Source: Undibacterium sp. YM2
Lineage (GTDB): Bacteria; Pseudomonadota; Gammaproteobacteria; Burkholderiales; Burkholderiaceae_D
Direction of reading: 5' to 3'
DNA: 64,000 nt
NCBI RefSeq assembly: GCF_009937975.1
Contig: NZ_AP018441.1
Span: 6,420,813-6,484,812, forward strand
Positions 1-8,376 of this stretch are shown here, one piece after another. Each line of letters begins with the position of its first letter. Positions within the stretch are counted from its first letter, which is position 1. The notes beneath the pieces are model-generated. The model ran no database searches and was not told the origin of the DNA. It worked only from the letters and a program-made list of their open reading frames with translations. A program made the position numbers and the translations under genes.

Positions 1-2
1 AT

Positions 3-722
3 CCGCCACGCGGCCTGCTGGCCATCGCCGAACGCCTGAAACAATTAAGCAGGGAGCTGGGCAAGGGCAAGCTGGAAATCCATCTGATAGGCCACTCAGC
101 AGGTTCCATCGCTCTGGGCCATTTACTGGGCTTGCTGGCCGCACGCAAACTGGCAGTCAGCACATGCAGTCTGTATGCACCGGCCTGTAGCCTGGAGTTT
201 GCAGAAAGCACTTACCGCCCTGCAATGGAAAGCGGCATACTGGCACGCGAGAATTTTCACCTGCATCTGATGTCAGACCGGCGCGAGCGCACTGACAATG
301 TCTATCTGGTGTATCGCAAATCCCTGCTCTACCTGGTGGCCCGCGCTTTTGAAACCCGCCATAAAACACCCTTGCTGGGTATGGCTGCCAGCCTCGATGC
401 GGCCTACTTCAATGGTGACAAAATGGTAGAGGAACAATGGAATGTATCCTGCCTCGCCACCTTGAAGAGCTGGAATAAATTTTACTGGGGCAAAAAATTG
501 CCCCGCGATTTTGCTGAAGATGGCAAGGGGCTGACAGCAGAGCAAAGGAGCAATTTGCACATCATCGATGCTGGTCACGTCAATTGCGGCAAGCGCTTGA
601 CCCCGCTTGCCCATGGCAGCTTTGATAATGACATAAATGTGGTTTCGCAAACCCTGACGCATATCCTGGGTCTGGATACAGCTGATGACTTGCCTGCACC
701 CGTTGTGGATCTGGATTATTAA
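3..722 (+). CDS. Alpha/beta hydrolase-like protein (5' end missing)
   Basis: The reading frame is open from the window edge, so the start lies upstream; a TTG at 132 opens an ORF but is internal. The translated part has LIGHSAGS at about residues 33-40, the G-x-S-x-G nucleophile elbow of alpha/beta hydrolases (lipases/esterases). Near the C-terminus, DAGHVNCG offers a candidate catalytic His. The substrate cannot be told from this fragment. No signal peptide is visible because the N-terminus is missing. It converges with the amylase gene, and a hairpin lies between the two stops. The fold call rests mainly on the elbow motif. Confidence 0.6.
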   Translation, partial: PPRGLLAIAERLKQLSRELGKGKLEIHLIGHSAGSIALGHLLGLLAARKLAVSTCSLYAPACSLEFAESTYRPAMESGILARENFHLHLMSDRRERTDNVYLVYRKSLLYLVARAFETRHKTPLLGMAASLDAAYFNGDKMVEEQWNVSCLATLKSWNKFYWGKKLPRDFAEDGKGLTAEQRSNLHIIDAGHVNCGKRLTPLAHGSFDNDINVVSQTLTHILGLDTADDLPAPVVDLDY

Positions 723-728
723 ACTTGC

Positions 729-765
729 GCAAGCCGCAGCGATTGTATGCTGCGGTTTGCCATGT
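729..765 (+). terminator. Hairpin terminator between convergent genes
   Basis: A 12-bp stem (729-740 with 749-760, one G:U pair) and 8-nt loop lie 7 bp after the hydrolase stop, followed by a short T-rich stretch. The tail is weak on the plus side. It may serve both converging genes. Confidence 0.55.
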
Positions 766-767
766 TT

Positions 768-2099
768 TTACTTGACCAAGACCTTGTATTCCCAGGGTTT
801 GAGTTCAATTTTTTGGCCTGGTTTAAGCGTTTCCTTCTTGCCAAACAGATTGCTGAGTCCCGCCGCGACTGGCTGGTTCAGGCTGAAGATTTGTGCTTGC
901 CCGCTCAGATTAAAAATACCGACGACTTGATTAGCTGCCTTGCTGCGTGAAAACGCATAGATGGATGCATCATTCGATGTAGCTATACGCACCTGCTCTG
1001 CGCCGTCAGTACCATTCCACAAAGCCTGATTGGATTTTTTTAAATGGAACAGCGTGGTATAGATTGCCTTGTAAGGATGCTCTTGCCACTTGATGGGGTC
1101 ACGCTCAAAGAATTCCAGGCGTTTGGTATTGCCCGCCTCCTGGCCTGAATACAATAAGGGCATGCCTTTCAGCAGGTTTGACAAGACGAGGAAGTTTTCT
1201 GCGCCATCACCAAGGCGTTCAAACTCGGTACCTTCCCATGAGTTCAGATCATGGTTGGAGGTATGCAGCATGCGGTAGGCATTAGGGTGGAATTTCTTTT
1301 CTGGCCCGGCCATATAAGCGGCCAGATCATTTGCATTTTTCTTGCCTTTGGCGATTTCGCCAAACACATCCTTGAGTTGCCAGGCATACGTCATGTCAAA
1401 GGCTTTTTCATGCAAGTCTGTAGCCTCGGCTTCTGCCAGCATGAAGACTGGTTTTACCTTGTCCAGCGCTGCCCGCGCTTCGTTCCAGAAATCAGTCGGC
1501 ACCATCTCGGCGACGTCACAACGGTAGCCATCGATACCGTATTCAGTCAGCCAGAACTTCAACGCATCTATCATCTCTGCGCGTAACTGCTTGTTCGCAT
1601 AATTAAGCTTGATGACATCCTGCCAGTCAGCCACAGGCGGGACAAATTCGCCGTTGTCATTCTTCAGATAATACTCAGGATGGGATGTGGCCCAGGGATG
1701 GTCCCAGGCGGTGTGATTGGCGACCCAGTCTATGATGACCTTCATGCCTTGCGCATGGGCGGCATCGACAAGGTTTTTGAAATCAGCCGGCGTGCCAAAT
1801 TCGGGATTGACGCCCTTGTAATCACGCACGGCGTAATAACTGCCCAGAGTGCCCTTGCGGTTTTTTTCACCGATAGGGTTGATGGGCATGATCCAGATAA
1901 TGCCTACTCCCATCTTTTTCAGTTCAGGCAGGTATTCCTGAAAACGTTTGAAACTGCCCTCTGGTGAATGCTGGCGGATATTCGCTTCATAAATCGCGGC
2001 ATTCTTGCTCCAGGCAGGATGCTTTACCGTACTGGTGGTTTGTGCAAGCACCGGCAGGGATATCAATCCCAGCAGGGCCAGGGCAGCTAGTTTCTTCAT
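768..2099 (-). CDS. Secreted alpha-amylase family (GH13) glycoside hydrolase
   Basis: The protein has 443 residues with a clear signal peptide (MKKLAALALLGLISLPVLAQ), so it is periplasmic or secreted. The GH13 pattern is visible: DWVANHTAWDH (conserved region I), GIDGYRCDVAEM with the likely nucleophile D195, MLAEAEA with the likely acid/base E223, and TSNHDLNS with the transition-state Asp D284. The family hydrolyses or transfers alpha-1,4/1,6-glucans; at this length it is a compact enzyme acting on maltodextrins. It is monocistronic. A semi-palindromic site lies only about 25 bp upstream of the start, and a near copy sits about 155 bp further up, suggesting carbohydrate-responsive repression. 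Exact substrate is not known. Confidence 0.88.
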   Translation of the reverse strand: MKKLAALALLGLISLPVLAQTTSTVKHPAWSKNAAIYEANIRQHSPEGSFKRFQEYLPELKKMGVGIIWIMPINPIGEKNRKGTLGSYYAVRDYKGVNPEFGTPADFKNLVDAAHAQGMKVIIDWVANHTAWDHPWATSHPEYYLKNDNGEFVPPVADWQDVIKLNYANKQLRAEMIDALKFWLTEYGIDGYRCDVAEMVPTDFWNEARAALDKVKPVFMLAEAEATDLHEKAFDMTYAWQLKDVFGEIAKGKKNANDLAAYMAGPEKKFHPNAYRMLHTSNHDLNSWEGTEFERLGDGAENFLVLSNLLKGMPLLYSGQEAGNTKRLEFFERDPIKWQEHPYKAIYTTLFHLKKSNQALWNGTDGAEQVRIATSNDASIYAFSRSKAANQVVGIFNLSGQAQIFSLNQPVAAGLSNLFGKKETLKPGQKIELKPWEYKVLVK

Positions 2100-2122
2100 G
2101 ATTTCGTCTCATTATTTAATTT

Positions 2123-2139
2123 ATGTAGTTAAGATACAT
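2123..2139. promoter_or_regulatory. Operator-like site upstream of the amylase (copy 1)
   Basis: ATGTAGTTAAGATACAT has perfect ATGTA/TACAT ends around a 7-nt centre and lies about 25 bp before the amylase start. It matches the site at 2278-2294 in 15 of 17 positions. A role as a repressor site is inferred from position and repetition. Confidence 0.45.
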
Positions 2140-2277
2140 CAATAAAAAATGCGCATCAAGAAAAAGAAAGATGAAAGTTCCTAATCAGTCTTTTCGAAAG
2201 TCAATGATCGCCCTCTGTAATTTTCTTGAAAACGATATCATGCCTATCAAAAATAGGATGTTTAAATAGGTATTTAA

Positions 2278-2294
2278 ATGTAGTTAAAATACAC
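2278..2294. promoter_or_regulatory. Operator-like site upstream of the amylase (copy 2)
   Basis: ATGTAGTTAAAATACAC is a near copy of 2123-2139 in the same orientation. The 214-bp gap between the amylase and the tetR stop (2100-2313) is very AT-rich and holds only these two sites and, presumably, the amylase promoter. Confidence 0.4.
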
Positions 2295-2313
2295 ATCATG
2301 ATTATTTTATTAT

Positions 2314-2958
2314 CTACACTTTGCTTGTACCAGTGGCGGGCTTGGCGCCATAACGCAAACCATCGACCAGCAAAGCCAGCATGCGCCGCGCATGTTCTGG
2401 CCCGCCTTCCTGGGTAGTTGTTGATAAATTGGCGACTGCCCGCAGCAAATCATAAGGCGCTATATCTGCGCGCATGTCGCCTGCCGCTGCTGCCGCATCA
2501 AGCAAACTGCTGAGCGCTGGCTCAAGGCGCTGCTGAAAATAGGCTGGCAGTATCGCGAATGCCGGGTCACCCGAATGCAGCGCTGCCGCCAGCCCGCGCT
2601 TGGCGGCGATGAAATCGACATAGCGCAGCATCCATTGCGCGACAGCCTCACCAGGCGCGTATTCAGCCGCCAGCACGGGTGCAGCGTCGGCACAGGCATC
2701 CACTTCATGACGGAAAACCGCAATAACCAGGTCTGAGCGCTGCGGGAAGCGGCGATACAGGGTGCCTACACCTACTCCTGCGCGTTGGGCAATCTCGCGC
2801 ACTGGCGCATCTACACCGGAAGTGGCAAACACTTCCAGAGCAGCCTCAAGCAAGGCATCTGTACTGCGTTGTGCATCTGCACGCACGCGCCTGGGTTTTT
2901 GCTCTTCATTCCAGCCGTTTTCACTACTTGCACCGGGAGCCAGCTTATTCATTTCCAC
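2314..2958 (-). CDS. TetR-family transcriptional repressor
   Basis: A 214-residue protein with an N-terminal TetR helix-turn-helix at about residues 30-80 (DALLEAALEVFATSGVDAPV, then the GVGVGTLYRRFP recognition helix region). The divergent C-terminal half would bind the ligand. The frame opens with GTG at 2958; ATG at 2952 is an equally reasonable start, two codons in. It is divergent from an aldo-keto reductase gene, and three related inverted repeats lie between them, which strongly suggests that it represses itself and the reductase. The ligand is unknown but probably an aldehyde, quinone or other electrophile cleared by the reductase. Confidence 0.88.
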   Translation of the reverse strand: MEMNKLAPGASSENGWNEEQKPRRVRADAQRSTDALLEAALEVFATSGVDAPVREIAQRAGVGVGTLYRRFPQRSDLVIAVFRHEVDACADAAPVLAAEYAPGEAVAQWMLRYVDFIAAKRGLAAALHSGDPAFAILPAYFQQRLEPALSSLLDAAAAAGDMRADIAPYDLLRAVANLSTTTQEGGPEHARRMLALLVDGLRYGAKPATGTSKV

Positions 2959-3001
2959 TTTTCACTTCCATTTTTATTTCCAATTTTATTCTTTTCTTGA
3001 A

Positions 3002-3022
3002 ATACGGAACATCGTTCCGTAT
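3002..3022. promoter_or_regulatory. TetR operator, site 1 (perfect palindrome)
   Basis: Nine-base arms ATACGGAAC (3002-3010) and GTTCCGTAT (3014-3022) are perfectly complementary around the 3-nt spacer ATC. It is the best of three related sites in the divergent tetR/reductase region. Confidence 0.75.
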
Positions 3023-3028
3023 AATAAA

Positions 3029-3066
3029 ACGGAACATTGATCCGATTAAATCCGGAACGATGTTCT
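3029..3066. promoter_or_regulatory. TetR operator, sites 2 and 3 (degenerate)
   Basis: Site 2 (3029-3045) and site 3 (3054-3066) keep the GGAAC half-site with weaker second arms. The three site centres are about 25 and 23 bp apart, close to two helical turns, so dimers could sit on one face of the DNA. Confidence 0.55.
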
Positions 3067-3157
3067 ATTTTACCTTTCAGCACGCTGATTTCGTCGACGG
3101 TCATCAGAACTCATTTAACTGATTCATTTAATTCTCTCAACTACAGGAATAAATAAT

Positions 3158-4186
3158 ATGCAATACCGTACGCTAGGAAAAACCGGCATCAGGGTCAGCC
3201 CTTACTGTCTGGGCGCAATGATGTTTGGCGCCGTCGGCAATACTGATCATGAAGATTCCATCCGCATCATCCACAAGGCGCTCGACGCTGGCATCAACTT
3301 TATCGACACGGCAGATTTCTATAGCCGTGGCGAGTCGGAAGAGATTGTTGGCAAGGCGCTCAAGGGCAGGCGCGATGATGTCGTGCTGGCAACCAAGGCC
3401 AATCTGCCTATGGGCACTGACCCCAACCAGCAAGGCAATTCACGACGCTGGCTGGTGCGTGCGGTGGAAAATTCCCTGCGCCGCCTGCAGACCGATTACA
3501 TAGACCTGTTCCAGATACACAGGCCAGCACCGGACACCGACATAGAAGAAACCCTGTCGGCACTGACCGACCTGATGCGCGCAGGGAAAATACGTGCCAT
3601 AGGATCATCCACCTTCCCGGTGTCTGACATCGTGGAAGCGCAATGGGTGGCAGAAAAGCGTGGGCTGGCACGCTTCCGTTGCGAGCAACCATCTTATTCG
3701 ATACTCAACCGCAGCATAGAAAGGGAAGTGCTGCCGACTTGCGAAAAGTACGGCATGGGCGTGATGGTATGGAGTCCCTTGTCCATGGGTTTGCTGACCG
3801 GCAGATATCGCAAGGGCCAGCAAACCGATAGCGCACGCGTGCGTTTCAATCCCGGCTATATGACAGATGCAGGCAAACTGGACGCTGTTGAACAACTGAT
3901 CGTCGTCGCGCAGGAGGCAGGATTATCACTGACACATATGGCGATGGCATTTGCGATTGCCCACCCAGGCGTGACCTCGGCCAACCTGGGGCCGCGCACG
4001 ATGGCACAACTGGATGACCTGCTGGCAGGTGCTGGTGTCACGCTCAGTGAAGAAGTACTGGACAAAATAGACCAGATCGTCGCACCTGGAACTGATGTTG
4101 GCCCCTTGCACGCTGCCTACAACCCGCCAGCAATTACCCAGGTCAGGCTACGCCGCAGACCAGATGCAGAACGCGCTGCTGCCTGA
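3158..4186 (+). CDS. Aldo-keto reductase
   Basis: A 342-residue NAD(P)H-dependent oxidoreductase of the AKR superfamily. The catalytic tetrad is visible: D50 and Y55 in IDTADFY, K80 in LATKAN, and H121 in FQIHRP. The usual (beta/alpha)8 landmarks LGKTGIRVS at the start and GIDTD-like strands follow. AKRs reduce aldehydes, ketones and quinones to alcohols. The gene is divergent from tetR, with three operator-like repeats upstream and no other gene in its transcription unit. It therefore reads as a small self-contained detoxification switch. The physiological substrate cannot be named from sequence. Confidence 0.92.
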   Translation: MQYRTLGKTGIRVSPYCLGAMMFGAVGNTDHEDSIRIIHKALDAGINFIDTADFYSRGESEEIVGKALKGRRDDVVLATKANLPMGTDPNQQGNSRRWLVRAVENSLRRLQTDYIDLFQIHRPAPDTDIEETLSALTDLMRAGKIRAIGSSTFPVSDIVEAQWVAEKRGLARFRCEQPSYSILNRSIEREVLPTCEKYGMGVMVWSPLSMGLLTGRYRKGQQTDSARVRFNPGYMTDAGKLDAVEQLIVVAQEAGLSLTHMAMAFAIAHPGVTSANLGPRTMAQLDDLLAGAGVTLSEEVLDKIDQIVAPGTDVGPLHAAYNPPAITQVRLRRRPDAERAAA

Positions 4187-4212
4187 GCAAACATAAACCT
4201 GCCCGTAGAAAA

Positions 4213-4243
4213 AAATACCCCCGCATGGGCGGGGGGGGTATTT
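4213..4243. terminator. Bidirectional terminator between reductase and deaD
   Basis: AAATACCCCCGC (4213-4224) pairs with the GC-rich G-run ending in TATTT (to 4243), flanked by A-run and T-rich sequence. It sits between two convergent stops. Confidence 0.65.
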
Positions 4244-4297
4244 GAACTATTACTTCAGATCTGATGAACTGGCGCCATCATGGCGCCGTCAGGCCAA

Positions 4298-6628
4298 TCA
4301 GGCTTTAGGGCCTTTGCGATGCGGCTTGGCTGCAGCAGCTTTTGGTTTGCCTGCTCCATATCCCTTGGCTTTTTCTGTCACGCGGCGATCACCGCCTGCT
4401 TTCTTGGGGCCGAAAGGTGAAGGCTGGCTTGTTGGCAGAGGTTTGCGCACATGGTCTTCACCGACCGGGCTGATCTGGATTTGCTTGCCTGCGACCCAGA
4501 CACCTTTCAACTGCTTCAGCAATTCCTTGGGCATGCCATCTGGCAAGTCCAGCGTGCTGTAGTCGTCAAAAATATCGATACGGCCTATATGCTTGGCTTC
4601 GAGACCGGCTTCATTGGCGATTGCACCAACGATATTGCTAGGCGTTACTGCATCAGCCTTGCCGACTTCGATACGGTAAGTCAGCATGGGGATGCCGACC
4701 TTGCCTTTGCCGTCAGCCTTGTCTTTTTTAGGTTTGGCCGGGCGCTCTTCTTCAAAGGGCGCGCGGGCGGCGCGATCTACGACCTGATTCAGCTTGCTGC
4801 CAGGTGCGGCTTCAGCTATACGTGGAGCACGTTCACGAGGTGTTTCTTCGCGCGCTGCACGTGGTGCAGGACGGGATGCTGGCGCATTGCTGCCATTGCC
4901 TTTTTCTGCACTGATGCGCAGGGCCTGGCCAGCTACACGTACTGAACTCAGGTGTTCCATCATGTCGCCAGGCAGATTGTCTGGCAGATCGAGGATGGTG
5001 TAGTCATCATAGATATCGATACGGCCGATGAACTTGGATTCGATATTGGCTTCATTGGCAATTGCACCAACGATATTGCCTGGCTTGACGCCATGATCAT
5101 GACCGACAGCGATGCGGAAAGTCTGCATGCCAGGCTCTGGTGTGCGCGGGCTGTGTTCGCGGCGTGCGCCACGGTCTTCACGCGGTGCGCGTTCGAATCT
5201 ATCACCCCGGTCACCCCTGTCACCGCGATCGTTCCTGTCACCACGCTCGGCGCGGGCAGGACGCTCATCGCGCCAGCTATCGTCGTTTTTCGTTTCTTTA
5301 CGGTTTTTATCGAGCAGCAAAGGTTCATCGCCACGCGCCATTTTGGCCAGCGCCGCAGCAATTTCCACCGCAGGGATATTTTGCTCACGCTCAAAATCTT
5401 CGATCAGGGACGTAAATTCTTCCAGACCACCTTGTGCCAGCGTGGCTGAAATCTGGTCCTTGAAGCGGGCGATACGGACATTGTTGACTGTCTGTATGGT
5501 CGGCAGTTCCAGCGGTGACACTGGCTGACGCGTCGCTCTTTCTATCGCTTTCAAGAGATTCTTTTCGCGTGGCGTGATGAACAGGATGGCTTCACCACTG
5601 CGACCGGCGCGGCCAGTACGGCCAATGCGGTGGGTGTAGCTTTCTGGATCATACGGCACGTCATAGTTGATGACGTGGCTGATACGCTCTACGTCCAGAC
5701 CACGGGCAGCCACATCGGTCGCGACCAGGATATCGATCTTGCCGTCTTTCAGTTGCTGGATAGTGCGTTCACGCTGTTGCTGGTTGATGTCGCCGTTGAT
5801 GGCGGCAACCGAGAAGCCTCTTGCATCAAGCCTGGCTGCCAGTTCTTCGGTACCCAGTTTGGTACGGGCAAAAATGATCATGCCGTCGAAAGTTTCGGCT
5901 TCCAGTATGCGTGTCAGGGCATCAAGCTTGTGCATGCCACTGACCAGCCAGTAACGCTGGCGGATATTGTCGGCTGTGCCGGTCTTGGCAGCAACGGTGA
6001 CTTCTGCTGGTTTGTTCAGATAAGTCTGGGCGATGCGCTTGATGGCTGACGGCATGGTGGCCGAGAACAAGGCAGTCTGGCGGCCTTCCGGTGTTTCTTG
6101 CAGGATGCGTTCTACGTCATCGATAAAGCCCATGCGCAGCATTTCATCGGCTTCATCCAGCACCAGGGTTTTCAGCGCGGACAAATCCAGCGTGCCCTTG
6201 TCCAGATGGTCGATGACACGGCCAGGTGTGCCCACCACGACATGCACACCGCGGCGCAGGGCCGAGAGTTGCGGGCCATAGCTTTGGCCGCCGTAGATAG
6301 GCAAGACATGGAAACCAGGGATATGGCGTGCATAAGTCTGGAAGGCTTCTGCCACCTGTATTGCCAGCTCACGCGTTGGAGCCAGCACCAGCGCCTGCGG
6401 CGTGGTCTGACGCACATCCAGGCGTGACAGTATGGGCAGGGCAAAAGCAGCAGTTTTACCGGTACCGGTTTGTGCCTGGCCGAGAACATCACGGTTGGAC
6501 AACAAAATCGGGATGGTGGCCGCCTGTATCGGCGACGGTGTTTCATAGCCTACATCCTGCAAGGCGCGCATGATGGGCGCACTCAATTGCAGGTCTTCAA
6601 AAGTAATCGGGGGTTTGTTTTCTGACAT
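4298..6628 (-). CDS. deaD: DEAD-box RNA helicase DeaD/CsdA with two DbpA domains
   Basis: A 776-residue ATP-dependent RNA helicase. The core holds all the expected motifs: Q motif, AQTGTGKT, PTRELA, TPGR, DEAD, SAT, and HRIGRTGRAG. A charged linker with RGD repeats follows (about residues 460-495). Two homologous DbpA-type RNA-binding domains then appear at about 501-577 and 648-723. Both carry the pattern NIVGAIANEA and IGRIDI(Y/F)DDY. E. coli DeaD has one such domain. The family unwinds structured RNA in ribosome assembly and cold adaptation. The tail is Lys/Ala rich. It is monocistronic and convergent with the reductase. Identity is secure; the function of the second domain is inference. 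Confidence 0.95.
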   Translation of the reverse strand: MSENKPPITFEDLQLSAPIMRALQDVGYETPSPIQAATIPILLSNRDVLGQAQTGTGKTAAFALPILSRLDVRQTTPQALVLAPTRELAIQVAEAFQTYARHIPGFHVLPIYGGQSYGPQLSALRRGVHVVVGTPGRVIDHLDKGTLDLSALKTLVLDEADEMLRMGFIDDVERILQETPEGRQTALFSATMPSAIKRIAQTYLNKPAEVTVAAKTGTADNIRQRYWLVSGMHKLDALTRILEAETFDGMIIFARTKLGTEELAARLDARGFSVAAINGDINQQQRERTIQQLKDGKIDILVATDVAARGLDVERISHVINYDVPYDPESYTHRIGRTGRAGRSGEAILFITPREKNLLKAIERATRQPVSPLELPTIQTVNNVRIARFKDQISATLAQGGLEEFTSLIEDFEREQNIPAVEIAAALAKMARGDEPLLLDKNRKETKNDDSWRDERPARAERGDRNDRGDRGDRGDRFERAPREDRGARREHSPRTPEPGMQTFRIAVGHDHGVKPGNIVGAIANEANIESKFIGRIDIYDDYTILDLPDNLPGDMMEHLSSVRVAGQALRISAEKGNGSNAPASRPAPRAAREETPRERAPRIAEAAPGSKLNQVVDRAARAPFEEERPAKPKKDKADGKGKVGIPMLTYRIEVGKADAVTPSNIVGAIANEAGLEAKHIGRIDIFDDYSTLDLPDGMPKELLKQLKGVWVAGKQIQISPVGEDHVRKPLPTSQPSPFGPKKAGGDRRVTEKAKGYGAGKPKAAAAKPHRKGPKA

Positions 6629-6750
6629 GGCGATGCTCGCTCGTTCGCTCGTATCGCAGGATGCGACAAGATGGTTATCCCTATAGTTTACTCTTCTGTG
6701 GGTAAGTCAGGGGAAATACCTGCCAGTGGCACTTGACAAAAAATAAAATA

Positions 6751-6769
6751 TTTACTTACTTGTAAAGTA
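6751..6769. promoter_or_regulatory. Short inverted repeats upstream of the small secreted gene
   Basis: TTTAC...GTAAA and the overlapping TACTTGTAAAGTA lie downstream of a TTGACA box (6733-6738). They could be an operator over the promoter. In such AT-rich DNA short inverted repeats can also arise by chance. Confidence 0.3.
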
Positions 6770-6843
6770 TATATTTGATATTATTTCATGTGAATTTAGC
6801 ATGTAAACTAATGAGAAATACCAAATAAACCAAGCTCAACACC

Positions 6844-7245
6844 ATGAAAAAATACTTCGTATTGGCATCTGCCTTTATCTGCCTTGCTGGCACTGCTCTT
6901 ACTCCATACACGGCCAGTGCTGCTGACCTGCCCTCTGATCGCATTCGTCAGTACGCAAAAAATCCCCAGGTCGATGTACTGTTGAAAATCTCGTATGAGA
7001 CTGAAGACCAGGCAACCCTGGATACATTCCGCAAGGCCGTTGACGCTCTGGGACTGCATTACGAATTGACGTATAGCTTCTCTGCAGCCAGCGATAAAGC
7101 CACAACAAAAAAATGGAAACTGCAAACCAGCAATAAAGTCGCCGCCCAGGATAACAATGCAGACAAGCAGGTCAGTACCTTGTATGAAGCGGTCAAATCA
7201 AAAGGCGGCAGTTTTTCCTGGTCGGTCGCGCAAACGCCAAAGTAG
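6844..7245 (+). CDS. Small secreted protein of unknown function
   Basis: A 133-residue protein with a clear Sec signal peptide (MKKYFVLASAFICLAG..., cleavage likely after TASA). The mature part, about 105 residues, is polar and basic with no Cys. It has a helix-rich first half (TFRKAVDALGLHYELTYSF) and a Lys/Asn/Gln-rich second half. I recognise no family. The upstream 215 bp (6629-6843) is AT-rich and contains TTGACA at 6733-6738 and short inverted repeats around 6750-6770, so it is probably expressed from its own promoter. It is convergent with the LysR gene. Export is well supported; a role cannot be given. Confidence 0.7.
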   Translation: MKKYFVLASAFICLAGTALTPYTASAADLPSDRIRQYAKNPQVDVLLKISYETEDQATLDTFRKAVDALGLHYELTYSFSAASDKATTKKWKLQTSNKVAAQDNNADKQVSTLYEAVKSKGGSFSWSVAQTPK

Positions 7246-7268
7246 ATGGCGTTGAAATACGCTAGAAC

Positions 7269-8147
7269 TCATTTCATAAAATCGATGAAAGCCCGCAAAG
7301 CCGCCGACTGATGACGGCGGCTGGGGTAGTATAAATAGCTGCGCTCAGGCGCTGGCCACCAGTCTTCCAGCACGTATTGCAATTTCCCCTGCTTCACCAG
7401 CTCATCGGCATAGCCACAATAGGTATAGCAAATCCCGGCACCATCGCAGGCGACCCGCGTCGCCACATAGAAATCATCAAACACCAGCGCGCCGGTAGTG
7501 GCAACTTCCATCTTTTCTTGCCCGCGCTGGAATTCCCAGCGATATCTTTGCCCGCTGGGGAAACGGAATTGCATGCATTGATGTTGCAACAGATCATGCG
7601 GCGTTTCAGGTACACCGTGCTTTTGCAAATAGGCAGGAGAGGCACAAACGACAAAACGGATTTCGCGCCCCACCGGGATAGCCACCATGTCCTGCTGCAG
7701 GCTTTCACCAAAACGCAGGCCCGCATCAAAGCCCTGTTCCACGATATCGATAAGGGCATCGCTGCTGACGACTTCGAGTTCGACTTCAGGGTAAGCGGCA
7801 TGCCAGGCAGCCATGACAGGGGCAAGTGTGAGTTGCGCCGCTGGGCGCGGCACATTCAGGCGCAAACGGCCAACTGGCTTGTCCCTGAGTTCATTCAGAC
7901 TTTCCAGGGCACCCTGGATTTCCTGCAGCGCTGGTTGCAGGCTCTGCAGCAGGCGTTCACCCGCCGGTGTCAGGCTGACGCTGCGGGTAGTTCTTTGCAG
8001 CAGGCGCATGCCCAGTTTTTTCTCCATCCTGGTCATGGTGTGGCTCAGTGCAGAAGCCGTAAGCTGCAATTCTTGCGCAGCCTGGCGGAAACTGCGGCAT
8101 TCTGCAACGCGGGCGAAAGCCAGTAAATCATTCAAGTCTGGTGACAT
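7269..8147 (-). CDS. LysR-family transcriptional regulator
   Basis: Starts at the ATG at 8147 (MSPDLNDLLAFARV), giving 292 residues, the normal LysR length. The frame runs on to 8228, but the extra 27 residues do not look like family sequence. The N-terminal winged HTH is typical: RSFRQAAQELQLTASALSHT, then LLQRTTRSVSLTPAGERLL. The C-terminal half is a periplasmic-binding-protein-like effector domain (about 90-290). The GAGICYTYCGYADELV stretch matches the subgroup that regulates nearby oxidoreductases. Its neighbours are convergent or divergent with no obvious enzyme partner, so the target is unknown. Confidence 0.88.
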   Translation of the reverse strand: MSPDLNDLLAFARVAECRSFRQAAQELQLTASALSHTMTRMEKKLGMRLLQRTTRSVSLTPAGERLLQSLQPALQEIQGALESLNELRDKPVGRLRLNVPRPAAQLTLAPVMAAWHAAYPEVELEVVSSDALIDIVEQGFDAGLRFGESLQQDMVAIPVGREIRFVVCASPAYLQKHGVPETPHDLLQHQCMQFRFPSGQRYRWEFQRGQEKMEVATTGALVFDDFYVATRVACDGAGICYTYCGYADELVKQGKLQYVLEDWWPAPERSYLYYPSRRHQSAALRAFIDFMK

Positions 8148-8376
8148 GGGCAGGAGTTCTTTCAATAACGAAAGCATTATATCGGCACAGGGAAACATAA
8201 TACTGGCAGGTGATGCGCTAGCAGCCACAATCTATTGCGTCAATACCATGTTTTGTCAGGTTTAAAAACTTAAACAAAAAATACGGATCGCTGCTTTATA
8301 ATTCTGACGCCATGACTAAATTTGCTTGCTTCTTCTGCAAGCTATAGACAGCTTTTTATATTACTTCAGGATCAAC

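Noticed and set aside
4451..6427. Long plus-strand ORFs opposite deaD
   Set aside because: They are antisense shadows of a high-GC coding region; the deaD frame carries all helicase motifs.
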